9,101 nt of DNA, taken from NCBI GenBank assembly GCA_021647375.1, contig JAKIUV010000098.1, forward strand, positions 1 to 9,101, read 5' to 3'. The notes under the pieces are model-generated. The model was not told the origin of the DNA and searched no databases. It saw nothing but the letters and a program-made list of their open reading frames with translations. This DNA is from Robiginitomaculum sp. Its GTDB lineage: Bacteria; Pseudomonadota; Alphaproteobacteria; Caulobacterales; Maricaulaceae. Below, in pieces: positions 1 to 6,203 of this stretch; within the stretch, counting starts at the first letter, position 1, and every line of letters starts with the position of its first letter. The translations under genes were made by a program, and so were the position numbers.

Positions 1-8
1 CCGAAAAT

Positions 9-59
9 CTGTGGATATGATGGACAAGGGCCAAGTAGCCCTTGACCACATATCCACAG
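9..59. repeat. Long imperfect palindrome with DnaA-box-like arms
   Basis: The arms at 9-30 and 39-59 pair almost completely, with one bulged base and one mismatch, around the 8-base loop CCAAGTAG. The outer part of each arm contains ATATCCACA (50-58 on plus, 10-18 on minus), one base away from the DnaA-box consensus TTATCCACA. No T-run follows on either strand, so it is a poor intrinsic terminator. It lies 114 bases beyond the stop of the minus-strand lipoprotein gene. It may be a dispersed intergenic repeat or a protein-binding site; the sequence alone does not decide. Confidence 0.6.
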
Positions 60-172
60 TTCAGCAACAATCAAAGCGGACAATCAATGTGCTATGAAAA
101 CCGGACAAACCTAAAAGCTAGCTACATCCCAAGCAAGTTAGCGCTCGGTTACAAATTGGTCAGAAATGATAG

Positions 173-628
173 CTAACCTCTAAACACATCTACCATTATG
201 CCAACAACATTAGCGGCACCCTTGGCCCGGTTAATATAGCCGTCGACTTCGGAGCGTTGCAAGGTTCGGCTGACCGACACGACTTTCCCCGATAGATCAA
301 CCACCTGTGTTGTGACGATCAGGACTTTGGCAGTCGTATCCAAAGCCGCATTGGTGACTTTGATCGGAACCTTGGCAACATTATAGGCACCTTTACCCGT
401 ATAATAGACACCTTTACCTGCAAACATACCTGTATGATAAACAACTGTGCCAGCCCCCTTACCTGTATGATAAACCCCCTTAGCGGCCAATTCTCCGGTC
501 TTATAGACGGCTTTGAAAGGGAGCGCGGCCACTTTACCCGTGGTTTTGGCAACGACACAGCCGCCAAGACTAATGGACAACAAGCTGGCGGCACAGACAG
601 CAGAGATCATAGAATTTCGCATAGGCAT
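173..628 (-). CDS. Small lipoprotein with four 11-residue VY-x-TG repeats
   Basis: Protein of 151 residues, not recognised as a named family. The ATG at 628 is preferred over upstream in-frame codons because AAGGGA lies 6 bases before it and because it starts a typical lipoprotein signal: short charged N-terminus, hydrophobic stretch, then lipobox LGGC with the lipidated cysteine at residue 24. The residue after Cys is Val, not Asp, so nothing signals inner-membrane retention; outer-membrane sorting is inferred. Residues 41-84 are four tandem 11-residue units beginning VYKTG, VYHTG, VYHTG and VYYTG at 41, 52, 63 and 74, rich in Gly, Ala, Lys and Val. The rest alternates Val/Ala/Thr with Lys, suggesting an amphipathic segment or beta-rich fold. 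It is transcribed away from the FAD oxidoreductase gene, with nothing downstream on its strand in the window. Function unknown. Confidence 0.85.
   Translation of the reverse strand: MPMRNSMISAVCAASLLSISLGGCVVAKTTGKVAALPFKAVYKTGELAAKGVYHTGKGAGTVVYHTGMFAGKGVYYTGKGAYNVAKVPIKVTNAALDTTAKVLIVTTQVVDLSGKVVSVSRTLQRSEVDGYINRAKGAANVVGIMVDVFRG
377..508 (-). repeat. Four in-frame 33-bp tandem repeats in the lipoprotein gene
   Basis: The four 11-residue units correspond to exactly 4 x 33 bases with no spacer. The DNA copies have diverged; the segment ACCTGTATGATAAAC recurs around 427-441 and 461-475. The exact period suggests growth by tandem duplication, with the VY-x-TG core kept. Confidence 0.8.
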
Positions 629-865
629 ATGGCTTCCCTTAAACAATGGGGGATTGATAAAACAGACAGACTTATAAACCTTTAACCACGGGCAAATAGC
701 AAGTGGTTTTTGCAGTTTTTGGTTAATCAAGGCGGTTTAACCTCGGTCGGTGGGGTTGATGGCCGGGTGTTTTCCGTCGTCTTTTTCTGGTTTTGGGTGG
801 CGGATATTGTGTTATCTTCCTTATATTTCCTGCTTGTTCAGATGGTTTTTCTTCGTCTTCAGGCA

Positions 866-897
866 TGCCCGTTCTTGGGGGCGGAGGGGGAAACAAC
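866..897 (-). repeat. Partial inverted copy of the end of the 975-1084 element
   Basis: The reverse complement of 866-897 matches 978-1009 at 27 of 32 positions, including the shared core TTTCCCCCTCCGCCCC (TTCCCCCTCCGCCCC in the other copy). The two copies face each other across about 80 bases. It looks like a decayed or truncated second copy of the same element, or a long-range stem partner. Confidence 0.6.
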
Positions 898-974
898 TAT
901 CGGCGCAATAATCGTCTGAGATAATTATCAGGGCAACTTACCAAACTGTTACACCTCACGTCCGGCATTTGCGG

Positions 975-1084
975 AAACTTGCTTCCCCCTCCGCCCCTAA
1001 GAGGGGGCACCTCCCCCACAAGTGGGGTGAGGAGGAAGATGCAATAGCCTTGAATGTCCACAGACCCTAGGGAGGGGCAAGTTT
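975..1084. repeat. MITE-like palindromic element
   Basis: The element is bounded by a perfect 8-base inverted repeat, AAACTTGC (975-982) and GCAAGTTT (1077-1084), whose pairing can continue inward through CCCCTCC/GGAGGGG with a bulge. Inside are two hairpins: GCCCCT (993-998) with GGGGGC (1003-1008), and CCCCAC (1014-1019) with GTGGGG (1022-1027). These are enclosed by CTTCC (982-986) pairing with GGAAG (1034-1038). It has no coding capacity and no clear flanking duplication. It ends 74 bases before the oxidoreductase start and would lie in or near its leader. Mobility is inferred only from shape. Confidence 0.55.
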
Positions 1085-1158
1085 TAAAATCCTAAACCCT
1101 CGCCATGCGTTAATAAGAAAATTATTGTCGGTGCGGTGATTCCGGTTACAGAGGGCAA

Positions 1159-2760
1159 ATGACCACAAAAACTTATGACGCAATTATTATCGGGGCAGGG
1201 CATAACGGGCTTGTGTGTGCCTATTATCTGGCGCGCAAGGGTCTATCGGTGTGTGTGCTGGAACGGTCAAATGTTGTGGGCGGGGCGGCGATTACCGAGG
1301 AATTTCACAGTGATACGTCCGGGGGTTTTCGTAATTCTGTGGCCAGCTATACCGTGTCTTTGCTCCAACCCAAAGTCATTCGCGATATGCAGCTTGAGAA
1401 ATTTGGCCTGAAAGTTGTTCTGCGCAAGGTGGATAATTTTCTACCGCTAAAAAAGGATTATTTGCTAGCAGGCCGTGACGGGCTTACCTTACGCGAAATT
1501 GCCCGGCACAGTGCGAAGGACGCACTTGCTTATCCGCGCTACCAAGTGGCGCTGGACGGTATTGTTGCTCTGCTAAAGCAATTTTTGTTGGTCACGCCGC
1601 CCAATATGGGTGGGGGACTTGCGGATGTTCTGGCTTTGTTGAAGGCCGGCAATAAGATGCGTAAATTGTCTACAGAGACCCAGCGCGACCTCCTGGACTT
1701 TTTCACGAAGTCAGCCACGGAAATCCTCGGACAATATTTCGAGAACGACGCGGTGAAAGCCTTGTTCGGCTTTGATGCCATTGTCGGACATTTTGCCAGC
1801 CCCAACGAACCCGGTTCGGCCTATGTGCTCTTGCACCATGTGTTCGGCGAAGCGGCGGGTGTTCCCGGCGCATGGGGTCATGCCATAGGCGGCATGGGTG
1901 CGATTACGCAGGCTATGCGGCGGGCGTGTGAAGGGCAGGGGGTGGAGATTGTCACGGAGTGCCCAGTTGAGCAAATAATATGCGCCAAAGACAAAGTAAG
2001 CGAAGTGCGAACCAAACAACTCCTTTACAAAGCTAATTTAGTAATTTCATCCGTACACCCGAAAATACTGTTTGAGCAATTGGTGGATGCAGATGATTTA
2101 CCGCGTGATTTCAAAACCCGTATCAAAAACTACAAATCTCATTCGGGTACATTTCGCATGAATGTGGCTTTGGATAAATTACCGCAATTTACCAATGCGC
2201 CTACGCGGAGCGATTACCTCACCTCCGGAATTATCATCGCGCCGAGCCTTGAATATATGGACGAAGCTTGGCTCACCGCCAAAGCCAAGGGTTGGTCGGA
2301 GGAACCGATTATAGAAATGCTGATCCCGTCAACACTCGACGATACGCTCGCCCCGAAAGGCAAGCATGTAGCGAGCCTGTTTTGTCAGCAATTTTCCTAT
2401 GACCTGCCAGATAATTTGAGCTGGGATGATGTGAGCGAACAAGTCGCCGACCACATTATTAACACGGTGGACACATACGCCCCCGGTTTTGCCAAATCTG
2501 TGCTTGGCCGACAGGTCCTGTCCCCCCTGGACCTGGAACGCAAATTCGCTCTCATAGGCGGCGATATTTTCCATGGCCGTATGAGCCTAGACCAATTATT
2601 CTCCGCCCGCCCTGTCTTGGGCCATGGTGCCTACCGCAGCCCCATAAAAGGCCTCTATATGTGCGGTGCTGGAACCCATCCCGGCGGCGGCGTAACAGGC
2701 GCCCCCGGCCACAATGCGGCGCAGGTGATTTTGAAGGATAGGCGCTTCTTAAGCTTGTGA
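1159..2760 (+). CDS. FAD-dependent oxidoreductase, phytoene dehydrogenase-related (PYROXD2-like)
   Basis: Complete 533-residue protein of the CrtI/phytoene-desaturase-related flavoprotein superfamily (COG1233), closest in layout to the PYROXD2-like branch. The N-terminal Rossmann motif GAGHNG is at residues 12-17, followed by Glu35 at the end of the second strand, expected to bind the adenosine ribose of FAD, and the GG pair at 41-42. The C-terminal FAD signature CGAGTHPGGGVTGAPGHN spans 502-519. The middle is the substrate-binding part, too variable to name a substrate. No signal peptide is seen; a peripheral or cytosolic location is likely. The ATG at 1159 is preceded by GAGGG at 1151-1155, only 3 bases away, and the Rossmann strand begins right after it. 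No carotenoid gene is adjacent, so a carotenoid role should not be assumed. Confidence 0.9.
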   Translation: MTTKTYDAIIIGAGHNGLVCAYYLARKGLSVCVLERSNVVGGAAITEEFHSDTSGGFRNSVASYTVSLLQPKVIRDMQLEKFGLKVVLRKVDNFLPLKKDYLLAGRDGLTLREIARHSAKDALAYPRYQVALDGIVALLKQFLLVTPPNMGGGLADVLALLKAGNKMRKLSTETQRDLLDFFTKSATEILGQYFENDAVKALFGFDAIVGHFASPNEPGSAYVLLHHVFGEAAGVPGAWGHAIGGMGAITQAMRRACEGQGVEIVTECPVEQIICAKDKVSEVRTKQLLYKANLVISSVHPKILFEQLVDADDLPRDFKTRIKNYKSHSGTFRMNVALDKLPQFTNAPTRSDYLTSGIIIAPSLEYMDEAWLTAKAKGWSEEPIIEMLIPSTLDDTLAPKGKHVASLFCQQFSYDLPDNLSWDDVSEQVADHIINTVDTYAPGFAKSVLGRQVLSPLDLERKFALIGGDIFHGRMSLDQLFSARPVLGHGAYRSPIKGLYMCGAGTHPGGGVTGAPGHNAAQVILKDRRFLSL

Positions 2761-2783
2761 GTTACGTTTAACCGTGCCATAAT
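2755..2783 (+). promoter_or_regulatory. Candidate sigma-70-type promoter before the riboswitch
   Basis: TTGTGA (2755-2760, 4/6 to the -35 consensus) and CATAAT (2778-2783, 5/6 to the -10 consensus) are separated by exactly 17 bases. The -35 overlaps the stop of the oxidoreductase gene. Transcription would begin near 2788-2791, just at the 5' side of the riboswitch P1 stem, which would trim its outermost pairs but leave the TTCCG/CGGAA core. Read by eye only. Confidence 0.35.
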
Positions 2784-2784
2784 C

Positions 2785-2890
2785 ACCATTCCGAGGGGTG
2801 CTGGCATTGCTGGCTGAGACTTACCCTTAAGATTCCGAAGTGGAATCTGGCAACTTGATCTGGCTAATACCAGCGGAAGGACGGAACGGT
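2785..2890 (+). promoter_or_regulatory. TPP riboswitch (THI box)
   Basis: The conserved THI-box blocks occur in order: GGGGTGC (2795-2801), CTGAGA (2814-2819), ACCC (2823-2826), TTGATCTGG (2855-2863), CTAATACCAGCGGAAGGA (2864-2881). The fold can be built by hand. P1 is 2785-2793 with 2882-2890 (8 of 9 pairs); P2 is 2794-2799 with 2823-2828; P3 is 2800-2805 with 2809-2814 (two G-U pairs); P5 is CTGG 2860-2863 with CCAG 2870-2873. P4 pairs CTT 2854-2856 with AAG 2877-2879, a compensatory change from the usual CCT/AGG. An extra 7-bp hairpin (2830-2836/2842-2848) sits between P2 and P4. No terminator hairpin with T-run follows. The 3' strand of P1 ends 3 bases before the ATG at 2894, so ligand-stabilised P1/P4 could cover the ribosome site; translational control is inferred. 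Confidence 0.93.
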
Positions 2891-2893
2891 ATA

Positions 2894-3454
2894 ATGACCA
2901 ATGATGGTTACAAAATAGACACAGACCTGCTCGAAGACGGGGAGCATGTGCTGTGGGCTGTTGGAAACTTGAAGCCCAAGAGAACATGGAAATATGCGGT
3001 GTGGGCGGCTATGTTCTTTGGGGTGATAGCTATGTTGCTCCAAGCATATTCTTTGCAACAGACTTGGGAGAGCATGCAAAAAACTTGGGGTGAAGCCGGG
3101 GCTTTACGCGGCGTAGTTATTGGTATGATGTTGGCGGGAATTATCGCCGGGCTTGTGCAATTCGTGAAACGAAAAGATAAGGCACCTGAAAAACAATCCG
3201 CATATTATGTGGGTATGATTACCAACCATAGATTAGTACTTTTTAATGCCGACAGAGGGGCAGACTATACACTATTCCCCGGAGATATATCGAGTGTAAA
3301 TTCTGATTACAGCAATGGCGCCCCAGCTTTGCGGTTGGATTTGATGAACGGTGAGCCGCCCGTCACAATTGTTACCTCTGCGAATTTATCCAAAGCAAAG
3401 CAGTTGATAGAAAGCGGGTTTTTAACGCGGCACGCCGTGGCGGCCGCGCAATGA
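2894..3454 (+). CDS. Membrane protein with bacterial PH-like domain, riboswitch-proximal
   Basis: Protein of 186 residues from ATG 2894. An in-frame GTG at 2840 would add 18 residues but lies inside the riboswitch hairpin, so it is rejected. Near the N-terminus, LEDGEHVLWAVG resembles the 'L-x-x-GE-x-V-L-W' opening of bacterial PH-like membrane proteins. Two hydrophobic segments follow (about 35-52 and 73-90). The region 103-177 has the pattern 'YYVGMITNHRLVLF...' then 'DISSV', typical of bPH domains, probably cytoplasmic. The family assignment is from pattern only. The best Shine-Dalgarno-like bases (AAGGACGGA, 2877-2885) are part of the riboswitch P4/P1 strands. The stop overlaps the next start as ATGA. 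Being the first gene behind a TPP riboswitch, it should be repressed when thiamine pyrophosphate is plentiful. No thiamine-related role is known for such proteins. Confidence 0.8.
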   Translation: MTNDGYKIDTDLLEDGEHVLWAVGNLKPKRTWKYAVWAAMFFGVIAMLLQAYSLQQTWESMQKTWGEAGALRGVVIGMMLAGIIAGLVQFVKRKDKAPEKQSAYYVGMITNHRLVLFNADRGADYTLFPGDISSVNSDYSNGAPALRLDLMNGEPPVTIVTSANLSKAKQLIESGFLTRHAVAAAQ

Positions 3455-3849
3455 CGGGGGACGAGTATAACGCATTTTGCGCATCCTTACCCCACACGCT
3501 CTATGTTTGCCAATGGGGCGATAGCGATGTTTGGAAAGTTGGCTCTGCGGATAAAAATAAACTTTTTGCCGTCGGCGGGTGGAACGAAATTGATGATGGT
3601 AGCCAGTTTTGCATCACCTTTAAATGCGGCGAAATTGCCTATGATTTTCTACGCGACACCCCCGGTTGCCGTCCCGCGCCCTATCTGGCATCACGCGGTA
3701 TGAAGTGGATACAAAGGATGACAGACGAGGGGGTGAGCGACGAAGAGTTGAAAAACTATCTGCGCGAGAGCCATAGGTTGGCGTCTCTGAATTTAACTAA
3801 GAAATTGCAGAAAGAATTGGGACTTAATCAGGGGGGTGAGGGTGCATAA
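3451..3849 (+). CDS. MmcQ/YjbR family protein
   Basis: Complete 132-residue protein of the MmcQ/YjbR family (formerly DUF419), small proteins with a CyaY-like fold often labelled DNA-binding without a defined biochemical role. Family features seen are WGDSDVWKVG (residues 22-31), the LFAV strand (38-41), ITFKC (55-59), and the signature PGCRPAPYLASRGMKW (71-86), followed by an acidic helix with the usual 'D-EELKNYLRESHRL'. Length is normal for the family; the tail after about residue 120 is Gly/Glu-rich and probably disordered. Its ATG overlaps the TGA of the upstream gene and no Shine-Dalgarno precedes it, so translation is probably coupled. It therefore shares the riboswitch-controlled message. 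Cytosolic. Confidence 0.9.
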   Translation: MTGDEYNAFCASLPHTLYVCQWGDSDVWKVGSADKNKLFAVGGWNEIDDGSQFCITFKCGEIAYDFLRDTPGCRPAPYLASRGMKWIQRMTDEGVSDEELKNYLRESHRLASLNLTKKLQKELGLNQGGEGA

Positions 3850-3866
3850 AAATAACCTCCTCCATC

Positions 3867-3968
3867 CCGCTCATTCCCGCGAAAGCGGGAATCCAGTTCA
3901 AACAAATATGTGCGGGCTTTGCCCGCTCTCTATTCGCTGGATACCCAGTCGTAGCTGGGTATGAGCGG
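3867..3968. repeat. Three-hairpin palindromic repeat between yjbR-like gene and thiC
   Basis: Outer arms CCGCTCAT (3867-3874) and ATGAGCGG (3961-3968) are perfect complements. Inside are three hairpins: ATTCCCGC-GAAA-GCGGGAAT (3873-3892), GCGGGC-TTT-GCCCGC (3912-3926), and ATACCCAG...CTGGGTAT (3941-3962). CCAG (3893-3896) can also pair with CTGG (3937-3940) around the middle hairpin. The first hairpin is a motif that recurs in intergenic regions of many alphaproteobacteria. It lies 26 bases before the thiC start and could pause or partly end transcription, or protect RNA ends; there is no proper T-run, so it is not called a terminator. Confidence 0.75.
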
Positions 3969-3994
3969 ATTTATATTTATAAAGGAACAAACCC

Positions 3995-5884
3995 ATGAAT
4001 AAACCAATAGACCAATCGCAGTTTCAGACGCCTACCGTGACTACGGGGGCGTTGCCTGCATCCAAAAAGTTCTTCACTAACCCCGCCGCTGCTCCTGATA
4101 TATCGGTAGCGCACCGTTCTATTGCGTTGCATCCATCGGCCAATGAGCCGGATGTTGTGGTTTATGATACATCGGGGCCTTATAGTGATCCGGGTGTTGC
4201 GGTTGATGTGGAGAAAGGGTTGGCGCGGACGCGGACAGATTGGATCATGGAACGCGGTAATGCCGAGGAATATATAGGCCGCGAAGTGAAACCCGAAGAT
4301 AATGGTGGGGCTACGGGTAAATATCTGGCGCGGGAATTTCCGATTAAAAACAGACCTTTACGGCGTAAAGATAATGATAAACCCTTCACCCAATATGAAT
4401 ATGCCAAGGCCGGTATCATCACCAAAGAGATGATCTATGTAGCCGAGCGTGAGAATTTGGGCCGCACCGAAGCCGTGCCGGGCGCGCAAGCGCGGGTCGA
4501 TGCAGGCGAGAGCTTTGGTGCGGATATACCGGCCTTCGTGACGCCGGAATTTGTCCGAGACGAGATTGCACGGGGGCGGGCGATTATTCCGTCTAATGTT
4601 AACCACCCGGAGATAGAGCCGCAAATTATTGGCCGTAATTTTCTCGTGAAAATCAATGCCAATATTGGCAATAGCGCCGTGGCATCATCGGTCGAAGAAG
4701 AAGTGGATAAAATGGTCTGGGCCACACGTTGGGGCGCAGACAATGTTATGGATCTCTCGACCGGACGCAACATTCACAACACGCGCGAATGGATTATCCG
4801 CAACAGCCCCGTGCCCATCGGCACGGTGCCCATGTACCAAGCGCTTGAGAAAGTGAACGGCGTTGCCGAAGACCTGACATGGGAAATTTTCCGCGATACC
4901 CTCATTGAGCAAGCCGAGCAGGGGGTGGATTATTTCACCATCCATGCGGGCGTGCGTCTCGCCTATATTCACCTGACGGCGCACCGGGTTACCGGCATTG
5001 TCTCGCGCGGCGGCTCTATCATGGCCAAATGGATGTTGTCCCGCCATGAGGAGAGCTTCCTCTATACCCATTTCGAAGAGATTTGCGACATCATGCGCAC
5101 ATATGATGTCAGCTTTTCCCTCGGTGACGGCCTGCGCCCCGGCTCTATCGCCGACGCCAATGACCGCGCCCAATTTGCAGAGCTGGAGACGCTGGGAGAG
5201 CTAACCCAAATCGCCTGGGCCAAGGGCTGCCAAGTGATGATCGAAGGCCCCGGCCACGTGCCTATGCACAAGATTAAAGCCAATATGGAGAAGCAACTCG
5301 AAGTCTGCGGCGAAGCCCCGTTCTATACCTTAGGCCCCTTAACGACGGATATTGCGCCCGGCTATGACCATATCACGTCCGGCATTGGCGCCGCCATGAT
5401 TGGCTGGTTCGGAACGTCCATGTTATGCTATGTCACGCCAAAAGAGCATTTGGGATTACCTGACCGCGACGACGTAAAAGTCGGTGTCATAACCTACAAA
5501 CTAGCCGCCCACGCGGCTGACCTAGCCAAAGGCCACCCCGCCGCGCAAATCCGCGACGACGCGCTGTCCCGCGCAAGGTTCGAGTTCCGCTGGGAAGACC
5601 AGTTCAACCTTGCCCTGGACCCAGAAACCGCCAAAGACTATCACGACCAAACCCTGCCCAAAGACGCCCACAAAGTAGCGCATTTTTGCTCAATGTGCGG
5701 CCCCAAATTCTGCTCCATGAAAATCACGCAGGATGTAAGGGATTATACAGAGACCTTAAGCGACAACGAAAAAGCGAGTTTGGAAGAACAGGCTAAAGAG
5801 GGTATGGCGGGGATGTCAGAGAAGTTTAAACAGATGGGCGGGGAGATTTATTTGGAGGCAGATAAGGTTGAGAGTGGGGAATAA
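3995..5884 (+). CDS. thiC: Phosphomethylpyrimidine synthase ThiC
   Basis: Complete 629-residue ThiC, close to the roughly 610-630 residues usual in proteobacteria. ThiC is a radical-SAM enzyme of the cytosol that rearranges 5-aminoimidazole ribotide into HMP phosphate, the pyrimidine half of thiamine. The C-terminal cluster motif CSMCGPKFC gives Cys565, Cys568 and Cys573 (CX2CX4C) for the 4Fe-4S cluster. The core motif DNVMDLSTG is at 249-257 and EGPGHVPM at 417-424. His421 and His485 have the same 64-residue spacing as the metal-binding histidines of Caulobacter ThiC. The start is supported by AAAGGA (3980-3985) 9 bases before the ATG. No THI box occurs in the 145 bases upstream; the only riboswitch is 1.1 kb earlier, before two other genes. 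Control by TPP would therefore need co-transcription with them. No other thi gene is in the window. Confidence 0.98.
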   Translation: MNKPIDQSQFQTPTVTTGALPASKKFFTNPAAAPDISVAHRSIALHPSANEPDVVVYDTSGPYSDPGVAVDVEKGLARTRTDWIMERGNAEEYIGREVKPEDNGGATGKYLAREFPIKNRPLRRKDNDKPFTQYEYAKAGIITKEMIYVAERENLGRTEAVPGAQARVDAGESFGADIPAFVTPEFVRDEIARGRAIIPSNVNHPEIEPQIIGRNFLVKINANIGNSAVASSVEEEVDKMVWATRWGADNVMDLSTGRNIHNTREWIIRNSPVPIGTVPMYQALEKVNGVAEDLTWEIFRDTLIEQAEQGVDYFTIHAGVRLAYIHLTAHRVTGIVSRGGSIMAKWMLSRHEESFLYTHFEEICDIMRTYDVSFSLGDGLRPGSIADANDRAQFAELETLGELTQIAWAKGCQVMIEGPGHVPMHKIKANMEKQLEVCGEAPFYTLGPLTTDIAPGYDHITSGIGAAMIGWFGTSMLCYVTPKEHLGLPDRDDVKVGVITYKLAAHAADLAKGHPAAQIRDDALSRARFEFRWEDQFNLALDPETAKDYHDQTLPKDAHKVAHFCSMCGPKFCSMKITQDVRDYTETLSDNEKASLEEQAKEGMAGMSEKFKQMGGEIYLEADKVESGE

Positions 5885-5916
5885 ATGGGCTTGATACAAA
5901 AACCTTAATAAAAATT

Positions 5917-6132
5917 ATGCCAAGCCATGTTGCACTAGCCGTGGAGAAAGAATCTCGTGAGTGGGTTTATGAGTGCTCAAAATGTGGCGCAAGAAAGTCT
6001 ATTTGGGACACTGGCGGCATTGCTTATAAAAAGGTAACTTCGGCCAGAGTGTCTCGCACACTTGGGCATTGTAAAACTTGCAAGCAATGGCGATGGCTCG
6101 CTATGGCTAAAGTACGATCGGTCGAAAAATAG
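5917..6132 (+). CDS. Small zinc-ribbon-like protein
   Basis: Protein of 71 residues with two CxxC knuckles, Cys20/Cys23 (ECSKCG) and Cys52/Cys55 (HCKTCKQW), 28 residues apart, as in a rubredoxin-like or zinc-ribbon fold. The intervening segment IWDTGGIAYKK is basic and the end is Trp- and Lys/Arg-rich. The fold and metal site are inferred from spacing; no function is claimed. It begins 32 bases after the thiC stop on the same strand with no terminator between, so read-through is possible. No convincing Shine-Dalgarno precedes the ATG, and the in-frame GTG at 5941 has none either, so the start is uncertain. It could be a nucleic-acid-binding or redox accessory protein. Confidence 0.65.
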   Translation: MPSHVALAVEKESREWVYECSKCGARKSIWDTGGIAYKKVTSARVSRTLGHCKTCKQWRWLAMAKVRSVEK

Positions 6133-6203
6133 GTTAGAAGTTTAAGCAGATAAGGGAAGTAGCCTAAGAGTAATATGTAAATTCTGGGGCAATGAGGATG
6201 AGT

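Larger units (their letters stand above)
629..1158. other. Divergent intergenic region
   Basis: This 530-base spacer separates the minus-strand lipoprotein gene from the plus-strand FAD oxidoreductase gene, so promoters for both should lie here; none with good -35 and -10 elements could be picked out. Its left part (about 700-850) is T-rich on the plus strand, which creates a hydrophobic-looking spurious reading frame. The right part holds the palindromic elements annotated at 866-897 and 975-1084. No RNA gene or further coding sequence was seen. Confidence 0.7.

Noticed and set aside
710..919. Plus-strand open frame of 69 codons with a membrane-helix look
   Set aside because: It begins with TTG, has no ribosome site, overlaps the lipoprotein leader and part of a repeat, and its hydrophobicity comes from a T-rich stretch.
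1159..2760. Assignment of the oxidoreductase as a carotenoid phytoene desaturase (crtI)
   Set aside because: The FAD motifs fit the wider phytoene-dehydrogenase-related family, but no crt genes are nearby and the pattern is closer to PYROXD2-like proteins of unknown substrate.
2840..2893. GTG start giving an 18-residue longer PH-like protein
   Set aside because: This stretch is the riboswitch itself; the GTG sits in the loop of its extra hairpin and the added residues translate conserved THI-box sequence.
3867..3968. Cloverleaf-like folding with GTTCAAAC, reminiscent of a tRNA
   Set aside because: Stem lengths, spacing and conserved tRNA positions do not fit; there is no acceptor stem of 7 pairs with a proper anticodon arm. 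It is an intergenic repeat.
3850..3994. A second TPP riboswitch directly before thiC
   Set aside because: No CTGAGA block or TGATCTGG...AAT.CC.GCG block is present between the yjbR-like stop and the thiC start.
4685..5173. Minus-strand open frame of 162 codons inside thiC
   Set aside because: It lies wholly antisense to conserved ThiC core motifs and has no recognisable domain; it is a GC-rich shadow frame.
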